From Kosakonia sp. BYX6 (GTDB lineage Bacteria > Pseudomonadota > Gammaproteobacteria > Enterobacterales > Enterobacteriaceae), in assembly GCF_038449125.1 (NCBI RefSeq), contig NZ_CP151800.1, positions 1,832,406 to 1,896,405 of the forward strand: a DNA stretch of 64,000 nucleotides, given 5' to 3'. This document shows, in pieces, positions 46,387 through 55,201 of the stretch. Position 1 is the first letter of the stretch; each line of letters opens with the position of its first letter. Below the pieces are notes generated by a model, which was not told the origin of the DNA, searched no databases, and saw nothing but the letters and a program-made list of their open reading frames with translations. The translations under genes and the position numbers were made by a program.

Positions 46387-47085
46387 TCAGAACGGGCAGG
46401 CATGACGCGCGCTGATCGGCTCGCCGCTGATGGGATGCACAAAATGCAACTCGCTGGCGTGCAGCATCAATCGTGGTGTTTGTTCGGTGCCCGGCAGCAC
46501 GCGTCCACCGTACAGATCGCAACCTAAAATAGGGTGACCCAACTGCTGGCAGTGAATGCGCAGTTGATGGGTTCGCCCGGTCTCTGGGGTGAGCTGTACG
46601 CGCGTCAGCGGCAGCAATGTTCCGTTTTCCAACTTACGATAGAAACGCTCAATGACCTGATAGCGCGAGCGAGCGGGTTTGCCGTGGATTGCACAAATCG
46701 ACATCAGCGGAAACAGCGCCGGTTCTTTGGCAATCGCAGCGTCGATCACGCCTTCGTTGTTGTCCAGATGCCCGCAAAGCAGCGCGCTATATACCTTGCT
46801 CACCGTGCGTTGGCTGAATTGTTGGCAGAGTGCGGCATTGATGGCTTTATTGCGGGCAACCACCATCAGCCCGGAAGTGCCAAAATCAAGGCGGTGAACC
46901 AGCGTGCAGCCAGGGAAGATCTGCACCAGCCGATGATGCACCGAATCAAGATTGTGTGGATTTTTCCCCGAAAGACTCAGCAACCCGGCGGGTTTATTGA
47001 TCAGCACCAGGTGCTCATCCTGATGAAGAATGTCTATCTGGTCATCGCACGGTGGGGCAATAAAGGTATCGAAAATCGTAGACAT
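46387..47085 (-). CDS. RluA-family RNA pseudouridine synthase
   Basis: A 232-residue pseudouridine synthase with motif II HRLDFGTSGLMVVA (catalytic Asp), the entry motif HLVLINKPAGLLS and the RLMLHASELHFVHPISGEP ending of the family. It is RluA-sized but clearly a paralogue of E. coli RluA. It has no S4 domain. The ATG at 47085 (MSTIFDTF) is preferred; the frame is open to 47163 without homology. Substrate RNA unknown. Confidence 0.88.
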   Translation of the reverse strand: MSTIFDTFIAPPCDDQIDILHQDEHLVLINKPAGLLSLSGKNPHNLDSVHHRLVQIFPGCTLVHRLDFGTSGLMVVARNKAINAALCQQFSQRTVSKVYSALLCGHLDNNEGVIDAAIAKEPALFPLMSICAIHGKPARSRYQVIERFYRKLENGTLLPLTRVQLTPETGRTHQLRIHCQQLGHPILGCDLYGGRVLPGTEQTPRLMLHASELHFVHPISGEPISARHACPF

Positions 47086-47273
47086 CAGGCTGCCTGAAGG
47101 GAAAGTGGCTGCGGATAATAACGAATTTTCAGTCGACTGGCGAATCTGGATGACTCCTCGCATACCCGAAATTTATCGTCCAGACTTAAAGCAAAGACGT
47201 AGTCGGCGCAGGCATTGTGCATTACACTGCGCGCTGCAAAAAACTGAGTAGATAAACGATTAAGTAGGCGGTA

Positions 47274-47756
47274 ATGGCGATGAACGGAACGATCACAACC
47301 TGGTTTAAAGATAAGGGTTTTGGATTTATCAAAGATGAAAATGGCGATAACCGCTACTTTCATGTGATTAAAGTCGCCAACCCTGAACTGATAAAGAAAG
47401 ATGCGGCGGTGACGTTTGAACCGACCACCAATAACAAGGGGTTGTCGGCTTATGCGGTGAAAGTTGTACCGGAAAGCAAGTTCATCTACATCGCGGGCGA
47501 GCGCCTTAAGCTCACCTCGATCAAATCTTATCTCGTTTACAGCGAAGAAGTGCCGGCGGATACCCGCATTGATAAAGAAAATGCGGTGCTGTCTGTGGGT
47601 GTACTGATGAGCAGCATCCGGCCGAAATCCACGGCGAAGCCGGGTGAAATGCGCGCGTTGAAAAAACTGGCGATCACCACCTTCCAGGGCTCGACGTTAA
47701 TCTTCTCGGAAGATGAAATAGACATCGACGCGACGGTGAAACTGCTCAAGGTCTGA
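47274..47756 (+). CDS. Cold-shock-domain protein
   Basis: A 160-residue protein whose first 65 residues are a cold-shock domain (NGTITTWFKDKGFGFIKDEN, RNP1-like KGFGFI and RNP2-like YFHVI). The remaining 95 residues form an additional domain seen in enteric paralogues, probably binding nucleic acid. ATG codons at 47274 and 47280 are both possible. It is larger than CspA-type proteins. It is not in an operon with the RluA gene, which diverges. Confidence 0.85.
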   Translation: MAMNGTITTWFKDKGFGFIKDENGDNRYFHVIKVANPELIKKDAAVTFEPTTNNKGLSAYAVKVVPESKFIYIAGERLKLTSIKSYLVYSEEVPADTRIDKENAVLSVGVLMSSIRPKSTAKPGEMRALKKLAITTFQGSTLIFSEDEIDIDATVKLLKV

Positions 47757-47796
47757 AATCATTCGGGCTGATTCTGTACCTTCTTGAGGACAACTT

Positions 47797-48042
47797 ATGA
47801 ATAAAGAAATACCGCTAAAATTCTATGACATCGCGGATGAGTATTCGACGGAATCCGCAACGCCGGTGAGCGAGTCAGAACGTGACGCCCTGGCACACTA
47901 TTTCCAATTGCTCATCACCCGCTTAATGAATAACGAAGAGATCAGCGAAGATGCGCAAAAAGAGATGGCCGCTGAAGCCGGTATCGACGAACGTCGTATC
48001 GATGAGATCGCTAATTTTCTGAATCAATGGGGCAATGAGTAG
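47797..48042 (+). CDS. ymjA: DUF2543 protein YmjA
   Basis: An 81-residue acidic helical protein that aligns end to end with E. coli YmjA ([43 protein letters not shown]). TTGAGGACAACTT precedes the ATG. Function unknown. It lies 40 bases after the cold-shock-domain gene and may be cotranscribed with it. Confidence 0.88.
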   Translation: MNKEIPLKFYDIADEYSTESATPVSESERDALAHYFQLLITRLMNNEEISEDAQKEMAAEAGIDERRIDEIANFLNQWGNE

Positions 48043-48070
48043 TTCCTGTTGAGAGTGTTTTGGAACGAAT

Positions 48071-48125
48071 AAAAAAGGTTAGGGCGGTCAGGTCGCTTGT
48101 CGACCAGAACAACCCAACCTTTTTC
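48071..48125. terminator. Bidirectional terminator
   Basis: AAAAAAGGTT and AACCTTTTT close a long imperfect stem between ymjA and the leftward MarR-GNAT gene, with T tails both ways. Confidence 0.75.
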
Positions 48126-48151
48126 GTTCAAGTGGATGCGGCGAACCGGCA

Positions 48152-49102
48152 TTATCGAAGTGTGCGGGTAAACTGCTGCTCGGTTAGGCTGCTTCCCCAC
48201 TGGTCTCCTTGCCACTCTTTTGCCAGCTTAAAACCGAATGATTCGTAGAGATGTCTCGCCGCCGCGAGTTTGCTGAATGTCCATAACTGAACCGCAGAGA
48301 AGCCACTTTCCTCGCAAAATTGCATCGCTTCGGCAATCAACTTTCTCCCTGCTCCGCTACCCCGGCAACTGTCTTCCAGAATGAACCAGCGCAAGTGCGC
48401 CTCATTGTTTCCGAGGTCTTCGCCGTCAATGGCGAGAGAGCCGACAATGCGCCCGTTGAGCATCGCCAGCCAAATCTGATTGCACGACTTATCCAAGCGG
48501 CCTGAGAATTCAGCCAAACCCGCAGCAACTTTGCTTTCAAAGAAAATACCGAAGTTATGCTCGCGGGCGTAATAGCTGGCATGCATTTCAGTGATGCGGC
48601 CAATCATTCCCGCATGATAGCCAGAGACAATTTGCAGACTACTTTGGTTGCTCTGGTCGGCGTCTTTTCGGCAGGCTTGTAGAGCACTGGCGTAATAGGT
48701 CAGCCCTTTGGCGATGTCTTGTTGCTGAGGGCGGGACATGTTTTCCAGCGCGGCAATAACGCCTGCGTTGGCGTAATGATTAATTTTCCCGACCGTTTCT
48801 CTGCCCTGGTCGGTCAGCCCAAGCTGCTTGATCCGCGCATCGTCAACAGACGGGCTTTCTTCCAACTCCCCGGCGCTGACGAGTTTTGCCAACATTCGGC
48901 TGACGCTGGACTTCTCAAGCCCCAGAACCTGCACCAACTGAGCCGCCGTCATTGATCCCCGACGTTCCACTTCAAGCAATGTGTGCACAACGGAAGGGGA
49001 ATAGCCGGATGCCGCCAGGGTAGTGTTCATAAAACCGAGTTCCCGCACCATCAGACGTGACGCAGCGCGGATCGCTTCAATGATTTGTGGGTCAATACTC
49101 AT
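48152..49102 (-). CDS. MarR / GNAT fusion regulator-acetyltransferase
   Basis: A 316-residue two-domain protein. Residues 1-150 are a MarR winged helix (TLLEVERRGSMTAAQLVQVLGLEKSSVSRMLAKLVSAG). Residues about 165-316 are a GNAT acetyltransferase with the acetyl-CoA loop EDSCRGSGAGRKLIAEA and ASRHLYESFGFK-type end (AARHLYESFGFKLAKEW). Such fusions are known; substrates are mostly undefined. A perfect palindrome sits 18 bases before its start, suggesting autoregulation. Confidence 0.92.
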   Translation of the reverse strand: MSIDPQIIEAIRAASRLMVRELGFMNTTLAASGYSPSVVHTLLEVERRGSMTAAQLVQVLGLEKSSVSRMLAKLVSAGELEESPSVDDARIKQLGLTDQGRETVGKINHYANAGVIAALENMSRPQQQDIAKGLTYYASALQACRKDADQSNQSSLQIVSGYHAGMIGRITEMHASYYAREHNFGIFFESKVAAGLAEFSGRLDKSCNQIWLAMLNGRIVGSLAIDGEDLGNNEAHLRWFILEDSCRGSGAGRKLIAEAMQFCEESGFSAVQLWTFSKLAAARHLYESFGFKLAKEWQGDQWGSSLTEQQFTRTLR

Positions 49103-49120
49103 CGCATGAATCTCTAAAAT

Positions 49121-49141
49121 ATGGTTGTATCATGCAACCAT
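49121..49141. promoter_or_regulatory. Perfect palindrome, probable MarR-GNAT operator
   Basis: Arms ATGGTTG (49121-49127) and CAACCAT (49135-49141) are perfectly complementary around a seven-base centre, just upstream of the MarR-GNAT start codon. Size and location are those of a MarR dimer site. Confidence 0.7.
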
Positions 49142-49252
49142 GTTTTCACGTTTGCTGTCAATTGAGCATTCAGGTCGATCAGAAATCCCTTACTGTCAAG
49201 ACCACCAGAGTGACCACAAATCGACGCTGATGAGAGAATGGCTGGGATGTAG

Positions 49253-50173
49253 TTACTTATTGTTGGAATTGGGGATATGCTGCTGCATCAATTCAACGAT
49301 CCAATCAATAAAAACGCGTAGTTTAGCGTTGACATGGCGGTTCGGCGGAAACGCCAGGTGCAGGGGCATTGGACTGATACGCCATTGTGCAAATAACGGA
49401 ATTAAAGAGCCAGCAACCTGATGTGCTGCCGCCATATAGATTGGCAGCGCAATCACGCCTAAGCCAGCGAGCCCAGCTTCGAGGTAAGCATTGCCATCAT
49501 CCACGGCAAGCACATAGCTGCCCATGATTTCAATATGTTCACTCTCACAGTGCAGGACCAGAGGATCAATCTTACCGGTGCGTGAGGACAAGAATCCCAC
49601 TATGCGATGGTCGGTGTTTTCCAGCTCTCGCGGGTGCGCGGGGACGCCAAGGCGTTCCACATAACTCGGTGCGACGTAGACGCCGATTTGCAAATCGCCA
49701 ACGTGGCGTGCGATCAGGGACTGGTCGTTGATTTCGCCACCGCGCAGCACGCAATCCACGTTGTCGCCGATCAGATCCACCACCCGGTCGCTCACGCCCA
49801 TGTCGAACTGGATATCAGGGTAGCGCGCATGGAAAGCCGGTAGCGCCGGCACCAGGACGAGGCGGGCCAGCGGACTGGGTACATCCACCCGTAGCCGTCC
49901 CCTGGGCGTAATCGCCGAACTGGACAGGCTGTTTTCAGCATCTTCCATGTCCGCCAGCAAGCGGATGACGCGTTCGTAGTAAACCGCGCCATCGGGAGTG
50001 ACGCCGAGCTTGCGGGTGGTGCGATGGATCAATTTAACGCGTAGACGCGCTTCCAACTGCTGAATGAGCTGCGTCACCGTGGTTTTGCTCATATGCAGCG
50101 TTTGGGCAGCCTTTGTGAAGCTACCGGCCTCCACCACGCGAGCAAAGGCGCGCATCGCATCGAAACGATCCAT
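49253..50173 (-). CDS. LysR-family transcriptional regulator
   Basis: A 306-residue LysR regulator of the group with RFDAMRAFARVVEAGSFTKAAQ and SKTTVTQLIQQLEARLRVKL at the N terminus. The effector domain includes VSDRVVDLIGDNVDCVLRGG, common to regulators next to reductases. It is divergent from the RidA-like gene across 141 bases with a perfect inverted repeat. Confidence 0.9.
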   Translation of the reverse strand: MDRFDAMRAFARVVEAGSFTKAAQTLHMSKTTVTQLIQQLEARLRVKLIHRTTRKLGVTPDGAVYYERVIRLLADMEDAENSLSSSAITPRGRLRVDVPSPLARLVLVPALPAFHARYPDIQFDMGVSDRVVDLIGDNVDCVLRGGEINDQSLIARHVGDLQIGVYVAPSYVERLGVPAHPRELENTDHRIVGFLSSRTGKIDPLVLHCESEHIEIMGSYVLAVDDGNAYLEAGLAGLGVIALPIYMAAAHQVAGSLIPLFAQWRISPMPLHLAFPPNRHVNAKLRVFIDWIVELMQQHIPNSNNK

Positions 50174-50195
50174 TCCTTATCCTCTTTTTTCACCG

Positions 50196-50218
50196 ATTGT
50201 TTGGATTTTACAAACAAT
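50196..50218. promoter_or_regulatory. Perfect inverted repeat, probable LysR operator
   Basis: Arms ATTGTTTG (50196-50203) and CAAACAAT (50211-50218) are exactly complementary around GATTTTA. It contains the T-N11-A core and lies 23 bases before the LysR start codon and about 100 before the RidA-like gene. Confidence 0.7.
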
Positions 50219-50314
50219 GATGGACAAAGTCGCTTGTTTATCCAGCCGATCCAGCACCTGTAAAGTGTCTTTATGTTCACCGGGCAGATTTCGCCCCCTT
50301 GCAAAGGTACAAAC

Positions 50315-50704
50315 ATGACAGCACGCGAAGCAGTTTTTCCCTTCGGTCGGCAGGCGCTCTATGAGCGCAATCGCTATTCACCGGCCATCAAATCTAACGG
50401 TTTCTTGTTCGTTTCGGGGCAGGTTGGTAGCCGCGAGGATGGTTCGCCTGAGCACGATCTAAAAGCGCAGGTCAGGCTGGCATTCAATAATCTTAATGCT
50501 GTTCTCGCATCTGCGGGCTGCACGTTCGGTGACGTGGTTGACGTTACCCTTTTTGTCGTCGATCCCGAGTCAAACCTCGACGCTATCTGGAGTATCCTGC
50601 CAGAATATTGGGGGGAAGCGCCTTACCCTACGTTGACCGGGATCGGCGTGACGTGGCTTTACGGATTCAAGTTTGAGATTAAGGTGATTGCCAGGCTGCC
50701 CTAA
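50315..50704 (+). CDS. RidA-family protein
   Basis: A 129-residue member of the RidA/YjgF family, which hydrolyse reactive enamines and imines or related compounds. Visible are FLFVSGQVGSREDGS, AFNNLNAVLASAGCTFGDVV and VTLFVVDPESNLDAIW. The arginine that defines active RidA is not present in its usual place near the C terminus (the end reads FEIKVIARLP), so it is probably of another Rid subgroup. The start ATG at 50315 follows AAAGG. The LysR gene is divergent and the MDR gene follows. Confidence 0.88.
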   Translation: MTAREAVFPFGRQALYERNRYSPAIKSNGFLFVSGQVGSREDGSPEHDLKAQVRLAFNNLNAVLASAGCTFGDVVDVTLFVVDPESNLDAIWSILPEYWGEAPYPTLTGIGVTWLYGFKFEIKVIARLP

Positions 50705-50853
50705 GCGTTACGGGTCTTTCCGCCAGTCGAAAATTCAACAGGGCAGCCCGGGCGGCCTGTAGAGGAAACAGCGAGATTTCTGACGTGCTGTATGCCGGAT
50801 CGGGGTAGTTTGCCAGACTGGTCTGGATTTACTGATGAGACAGAGGAAAATTT

Positions 50854-51813
50854 ATGAAAGCAGCGGTTTATGACGTGGAAGGCGCTCCCGGCGTCCTGAA
50901 ATATGTCGATATCCCAGATCCGATCCCAGGGCCTGACGACATCCTTATTTCTGTCGAGGCTATCTCGATTGAAGGGGGAGATCTGATCAACCGCCGTTCA
51001 ACTCCGCCGCCTCGTCCTTCATGGATTGTCGGCTACGCGGCCGCGGGCACGGTTGTTGCAGTCGGATCGAACGTCCGTAGTCGTACGGTTGGGGACAGAG
51101 TCGCTGCTTTTCACATGCAGGGATCACATGCGGAGCGGTGGGCTGTACCCGCGGAGCAAACCTGGCTTATACCCGATGGGGTGGATATGGCAGAAGCGGC
51201 GGTGTTGCCGATTTCTTTTGGAACCGCGCATCATTGCCTTTTCACACGAGGCATGCTCCGGCACGGAGAAACCGTCCTTATTCAGGCAGCTGCTGGTGGC
51301 GTAGGGCTAGCGGCCGTTCAGCTTGCCTCACAAGCAGGCGCAACGGTCATCGCTGTGGCAAGCGGAACGCAGCGAAGAAGCCGGTTGCTTGAACTTGGTG
51401 CCGATTATGTCGTGGATCGTGCAGAGAATAACGTCGTGGACAGTGTCCGACAGTACACCCATGGCATCGGTGTTGATCTCGTCATCGATCCGGTGGGGAC
51501 GACGTTGCCTGCTTCGCTTTCTGCACTCGCTCCGGAAGGACGTCTCGTCTTCGTCGGTAATGCGGGCGGCGGCAGTCTGACTGTCGACTTGTGGCCGCCA
51601 ATGCAGTCTAACCAGACACTCATGGGAGTATTCATGGGACCCCTTTTTGAAAGGCCCGGAGTTCGGACAAGTGTGGACGACATGTTGCAGGCTATAGCAG
51701 CAGGGCGTATCAGGGTTGTCATTGACCGCATCTTCCCTCTGGCTAACGCTGCCGCGGCTCACGAATTCGCCGAGACAGCGAAACCGCTTGGCCGCATCGT
51801 TATGAAGCCATGA
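50854..51813 (+). CDS. Zinc-independent medium-chain alcohol dehydrogenase/quinone reductase
   Basis: A 319-residue medium-chain reductase, start KAAVYDVEGAPGVLKYVDIP, with GYAAAGTVVAVGSNV, the NADPH loop IQAAAGGVGLAAVQLASQAG and the ending LGRIVMKP. No structural zinc site. It follows the RidA-like gene by about 150 bases and may respond to the same LysR protein. Codon use looks less typical of the surrounding backbone, hinting at transfer. Substrate unknown. Confidence 0.87.
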   Translation: MKAAVYDVEGAPGVLKYVDIPDPIPGPDDILISVEAISIEGGDLINRRSTPPPRPSWIVGYAAAGTVVAVGSNVRSRTVGDRVAAFHMQGSHAERWAVPAEQTWLIPDGVDMAEAAVLPISFGTAHHCLFTRGMLRHGETVLIQAAAGGVGLAAVQLASQAGATVIAVASGTQRRSRLLELGADYVVDRAENNVVDSVRQYTHGIGVDLVIDPVGTTLPASLSALAPEGRLVFVGNAGGGSLTVDLWPPMQSNQTLMGVFMGPLFERPGVRTSVDDMLQAIAAGRIRVVIDRIFPLANAAAAHEFAETAKPLGRIVMKP

Positions 51814-51872
51814 GGCGCGTTTGACCAGTATGAGTGCGCTGGGCTAATTGACCTGCTCCCCGTTGATTAATA

Positions 51873-51908
51873 ACAAAAAGCCCGCTTAAGTTTCCTTAAG
51901 CGGGCTTC
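51873..51908 (-). terminator. Terminator of tRNA-Asn copy 4
   Basis: On the minus strand GAAGCCCGCTTAAGG and CTTAAGCGGGCTTTTTG form a strong hairpin with T tail, after the tRNA. Confidence 0.88.
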
Positions 51909-51916
51909 TCGAATTT

Positions 51917-51992
51917 TGGCTCCTCTGACTGGACTCGAACCAGTGACATACGGATTAACAGTCCGCCGTTCTACCGACTGAACTACAGAGGA
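51917..51992 (-). tRNA. tRNA-Asn (GTT anticodon), copy 4
   Basis: Same 76-base sequence as copies 1-3. It lies 100 bases beyond the end of mtfA, the position of asnT in E. coli. Confidence 0.98.
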
Positions 51993-52010
51993 ATCGTGTG
52001 AACGGGGCGC

Positions 52011-52039
52011 ATACTACTGGCCCCGTACTTTGGTGTCAA
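52011..52039 (-). promoter_or_regulatory. Sigma-70 promoter of tRNA-Asn copy 4
   Basis: On the minus strand TTGACA (52039-52034), 17 bases, TAGTAT (52016-52011), followed by the same GCGCCCCGTTCACACGATTC leader as copy 3. Confidence 0.78.
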
Positions 52040-52092
52040 CACTAAAATTAACGTGCTGATTCAATTGGCTAATTAAAAGACAGGCCGCTGTT

Positions 52093-52890
52093 TTAATGAA
52101 CCTGATTTGTACTTTCGCTATAGCCGCCAGGCTGACCGCGCAGACGGTTTTGTGGGTCCTGCTTGTAGAAATGGCAAAAGCGTTGCCACAACGCGGGAAA
52201 GCGCGGGGCGAACAGTTCCGGGGCGCTAAAGAAATATTCGGAAAGCACGGCGAAACACTCTGCGGGATCGGTTGCCGCGTAGGCATCAATACTGGCGGCG
52301 CTTTCGCCCACCAGATCGATCTCATCCTGAATATTATCCATCGCGGCACGCAGATCATGCTCCCAACCGGCCACTTCACGCAGCGGAATTAAGGGAATAC
52401 CGCTGGCCCGATCGCCATTTCGTGTATCCAGTTTATGTGCGACTTCATGAATAATCAGGTTGTAGCCAGATGCATCGAACGAATCCTGAATATCCAGCCA
52501 GTTGAGAATAATCGGGCCTTGCTGCCAGCTTTGCCCGGATTGCACCATGCGCTGGTTATGCACCAGACCAATATCATCTTCCCACTCATCATCAACAATA
52601 AACGGGGCAGGGTAGATCAGCACTTCGTGGAAACCGTCCAGCCACTCAAGGCCAAGCTCCAGCACTGGCAGGCAAAACAGCAGGCTAATGCGCGCGCTCT
52701 TCAGGGCATCTAAATCAAATCCCTGGAGTGGAACCAATCTTTTTTGCTGTAAAAAACGGTCTGCCAGCTGAACAAGTTTGAATTGTTCATCGGGGGATAA
52801 ATTCGCTAAAACCGGGGCGTTTAGCGCTTCTTCCCAGGGGAGCTCTGCGTTATCCGCGGAGTCCTTTGTTTTCCAGGGCCACTTAATCAT
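52093..52890 (-). CDS. mtfA: Mlc titration factor MtfA
   Basis: MtfA is a zinc aminopeptidase-like protein that binds the glucose repressor Mlc and so relieves repression of ptsG. The 265-residue protein carries the gluzincin motif HEVAH (His148, Glu149, His152) and matches E. coli MtfA (YeeI) in length. Its place between tRNA-Ser and tRNA-Asn is the same as in E. coli. Confidence 0.94.
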   Translation of the reverse strand: MIKWPWKTKDSADNAELPWEEALNAPVLANLSPDEQFKLVQLADRFLQQKRLVPLQGFDLDALKSARISLLFCLPVLELGLEWLDGFHEVLIYPAPFIVDDEWEDDIGLVHNQRMVQSGQSWQQGPIILNWLDIQDSFDASGYNLIIHEVAHKLDTRNGDRASGIPLIPLREVAGWEHDLRAAMDNIQDEIDLVGESAASIDAYAATDPAECFAVLSEYFFSAPELFAPRFPALWQRFCHFYKQDPQNRLRGQPGGYSESTNQVH

Positions 52891-52983
52891 CGTTTTGCTC
52901 GCAAACTCGCCACTTGAACCAAATTAACGGGACAGGGTCTGTTAAAATGCCAAATTACCTGGCATCATGGCAACCATCTGAAC

Positions 52984-53073
52984 GGAGAGATGCCAGAGCG
53001 GCTGAATGGACCGGTCTCGAAAACCGGAGTAGGGGCAACTCTACCGGGGGTTCAAATCCCCCTCTCTCCGCCA
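52984..53073 (+). tRNA. serU: tRNA-Ser (CGA anticodon)
   Basis: A 90-base class II tRNA with the long variable arm (GTAGGGGCAACTCTAC), anticodon CGA in GGTCTCGAAAACC and encoded CCA. It matches E. coli serU apart from a couple of bases and has the same neighbour, mtfA. Confidence 0.97.
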
Positions 53074-53500
53074 TTATTCAAACACTTACCCGCTTTGCTT
53101 TCCACGACTCTCGTCACAGATGTTTCCCCGCTCGTGCGTTTGCACATTTTATAACCTTCTTTTAACAACAGCGCCAGAAATGTATTTATCCAGGCGGTGA
53201 ATGTTAAATATCAGAACTGCCCTATTTGTAATAAGTCTTATATCTATTTCGGCATGATTAATACAATAAACTTATAACGCCAGCGGTGCGTTTTTCTTGT
53301 TATTTTTTATGGGATTACATCAAACCGTCATCAGTGCATAACAAATTATTTGACGGGCAGTTTTATCAGCAGAAAGACGTATATATTAGTTGTGCTGATA
53401 TATCTTTCAAACTCATTCTTAGACTATATGATGTGAAAGAAACCACAAAAAAATTGCAAGAGTTTCATTCTTTTCACCCTTAACACAGGGATAAATCATT
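53074..53500. other. AT-rich intergenic stretch
   Basis: About 430 bases between tRNA-Ser and the DrpB-like gene. One open frame (53286-53483) has no ribosome site, no recognisable motif and odd composition, and I do not count it as a gene. No small RNA, repeat or terminator stands out. Confidence 0.5.
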
Positions 53501-53764
53501 ATGGAAGATCGCGCGGTTCGAAGTATGGGGGGAAAACTGGCGTTGTGGGTTTTCTGGATATTCTGCGTCTATTTTTGCTGGACACTGCTTAATGATATCT
53601 GGCTGGCAAGCCAGATTAACGTACCTTCAGGGTTTGCCAACGGTGCCGTAAGTACCGCCGGAAACTGGCTGAATACGGTGTCTGGCATTATCGTTTTGGG
53701 CGTTGTGGGTGCAATACTCGGTGCGATTGCCTGGTATACTCGTCCGCGCGATCCTGATGCCTGA
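53501..53764 (+). CDS. drpB: DrpB (YedR)-like small inner-membrane protein
   Basis: An 87-residue protein with two membrane segments (about 12-32 and 58-78) and a conserved-looking start [19 protein letters not shown]. It sits immediately before yedJ, the position of yedR/drpB in E. coli, whose product is a minor cell-division protein. The assignment rests mainly on gene order and topology. Confidence 0.65.
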   Translation: MEDRAVRSMGGKLALWVFWIFCVYFCWTLLNDIWLASQINVPSGFANGAVSTAGNWLNTVSGIIVLGVVGAILGAIAWYTRPRDPDA

Positions 53765-53799
53765 CGCACCAGGTTACCTTTTCATCACAGGAAGTAAGA

Positions 53800-54498
53800 A
53801 TGAATTTACTCGACTGGCAACAGCGCTTCGATCGATGGATCACGCAACACTTCAACCAGGCCGACGCCGCCCACGATGTTTCGCACTTTCGCCGGGTATG
53901 GAAAACAGCGCAAACGCTAATGGCAGGTCAGCAGGTTGATGCGCTGGTCGTTCTGACCGCCTGCTATTTTCATGACATTGTCAGCTTCGCGAAAAACCAC
54001 CCGCAACGTCACCAGTCCTCAACGCTGGCAGCAGCAAAAACCGCCGAAATCCTCGCCGCCGATTTTCCCGATTTCCCGGAAGATTTAATCGCCGCCGTGC
54101 GTCACGCCATTGAAGCGCATAGCTTCAGCGCTGGTATCGCGCCGCAAACCTTGGAAGCCAAAATTGTACAGGACGCTGACAGGCTGGAGTCGCTAGGCGC
54201 GATTGGCCTGGCGCGCGTGTTCGCTGTTTCTGGTTCAATGGGCGGCGTGCTATTTGACGGTGAAGATCCGTTTGCCACGCGGCGTGAACTGGACGATAAA
54301 CGTTTCGCGCTGGATCATTTTCGCTGCAAACTTCTCAAACTCCCCGCGACGATGCAGACAGCAAAAGGGCGCGAATTGGCGAATCACAATGCGGATTTTC
54401 TGGTGCATTATATGGCGAAACTGAGTGCCGAGTTGCAGGGCGACCATCAGCATCTTGACGATGAAGTGCTGCGCCTCTATAGCCCGCTCCTACCCTGA
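53800..54498 (+). CDS. yedJ: HD-domain phosphohydrolase YedJ
   Basis: A 232-residue metal-dependent HD phosphohydrolase like E. coli YedJ. The histidine and HD motifs are [24 protein letters not shown] and the distal [30 protein letters not shown] precedes the ATG. In E. coli yedJ is followed by dcm; here vsr follows after only twelve bases. Confidence 0.92.
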   Translation: MNLLDWQQRFDRWITQHFNQADAAHDVSHFRRVWKTAQTLMAGQQVDALVVLTACYFHDIVSFAKNHPQRHQSSTLAAAKTAEILAADFPDFPEDLIAAVRHAIEAHSFSAGIAPQTLEAKIVQDADRLESLGAIGLARVFAVSGSMGGVLFDGEDPFATRRELDDKRFALDHFRCKLLKLPATMQTAKGRELANHNADFLVHYMAKLSAELQGDHQHLDDEVLRLYSPLLP

Positions 54499-54510
54499 CG
54501 GAGAAACAAA

Positions 54511-54999
54511 ATGGCGGATGTGCACAATAAAGAGACGCGCAGCAGGAACATGCGCGCTATCGCCACGCGTGATACCGCCATTGAAAAACGCCTGGCCGCC
54601 TGTCTGACTTCGCTGGAACTCGACTTTCGTGTGCAGGACGCCTCTTTACCGGGGCGCCCTGATTTTATTCTGGATGAATACCGCTGCGTGATTTTCACCC
54701 ACGGCTGTTTCTGGCACCGTCACAACTGTTATCTGTTCAAAATCCCGGCAACGCGTACCGATTTCTGGCTGGAGAAAATCGGCAAAAATGTGACACGCGA
54801 CGCGCGTGATTGCGCCTCGTTGCTCCAGCAAGGCTGGCGGGTGCTGATTGTCTGGGAATGTGCGCTGCGCGGAAGGCTGAAATTAAGTGACGCGGCGCTG
54901 AACGAAAGGCTGGAAGAGTGGATCTGCGAAGGGCAACAAACCGCGCAGATCGACACGACCGGGATTCACAGTATGGATGCGATGGGTTTCTCCAAATAG
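54511..54999 (+). CDS. vsr: Very short patch repair endonuclease Vsr
   Basis: Vsr nicks next to T:G mismatches produced by deamination of 5-methylcytosine at Dcm sites. The 162-residue protein keeps the active-site residues at the same numbers as E. coli Vsr: Glu25, Asp51 (GRPDFI), His64 and His69 (THGCFWHRHNC), plus zinc-site cysteines. CGGAGAAACAAA precedes the ATG. The dcm gene that normally overlaps it is not present on either side. Confidence 0.94.
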   Translation: MADVHNKETRSRNMRAIATRDTAIEKRLAACLTSLELDFRVQDASLPGRPDFILDEYRCVIFTHGCFWHRHNCYLFKIPATRTDFWLEKIGKNVTRDARDCASLLQQGWRVLIVWECALRGRLKLSDAALNERLEEWICEGQQTAQIDTTGIHSMDAMGFSK

Positions 55000-55201
55000 T
55001 TTCAGTTATCACTCTCTAATCTCTTATATTTTGCGGTTTCCCTTTTAATTAACCGCATGTATTCCTGTTTTTAATCTCCGATGAAAATTCTCAAATCATT
55101 TTTTCGCGTTTGTCATTCCCCTGATACCTGCCTAGCTTTTATTCATCCTGAGCTTTTTAATAACGCCTCATGTCACCTCGCTGTTTAGTCAGGGAGGCAG
55201 T

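Noticed and set aside
53286..53483. 65-residue open frame before the DrpB-like gene
   Set aside because: AT-rich chance frame, no ribosome site, no motif.
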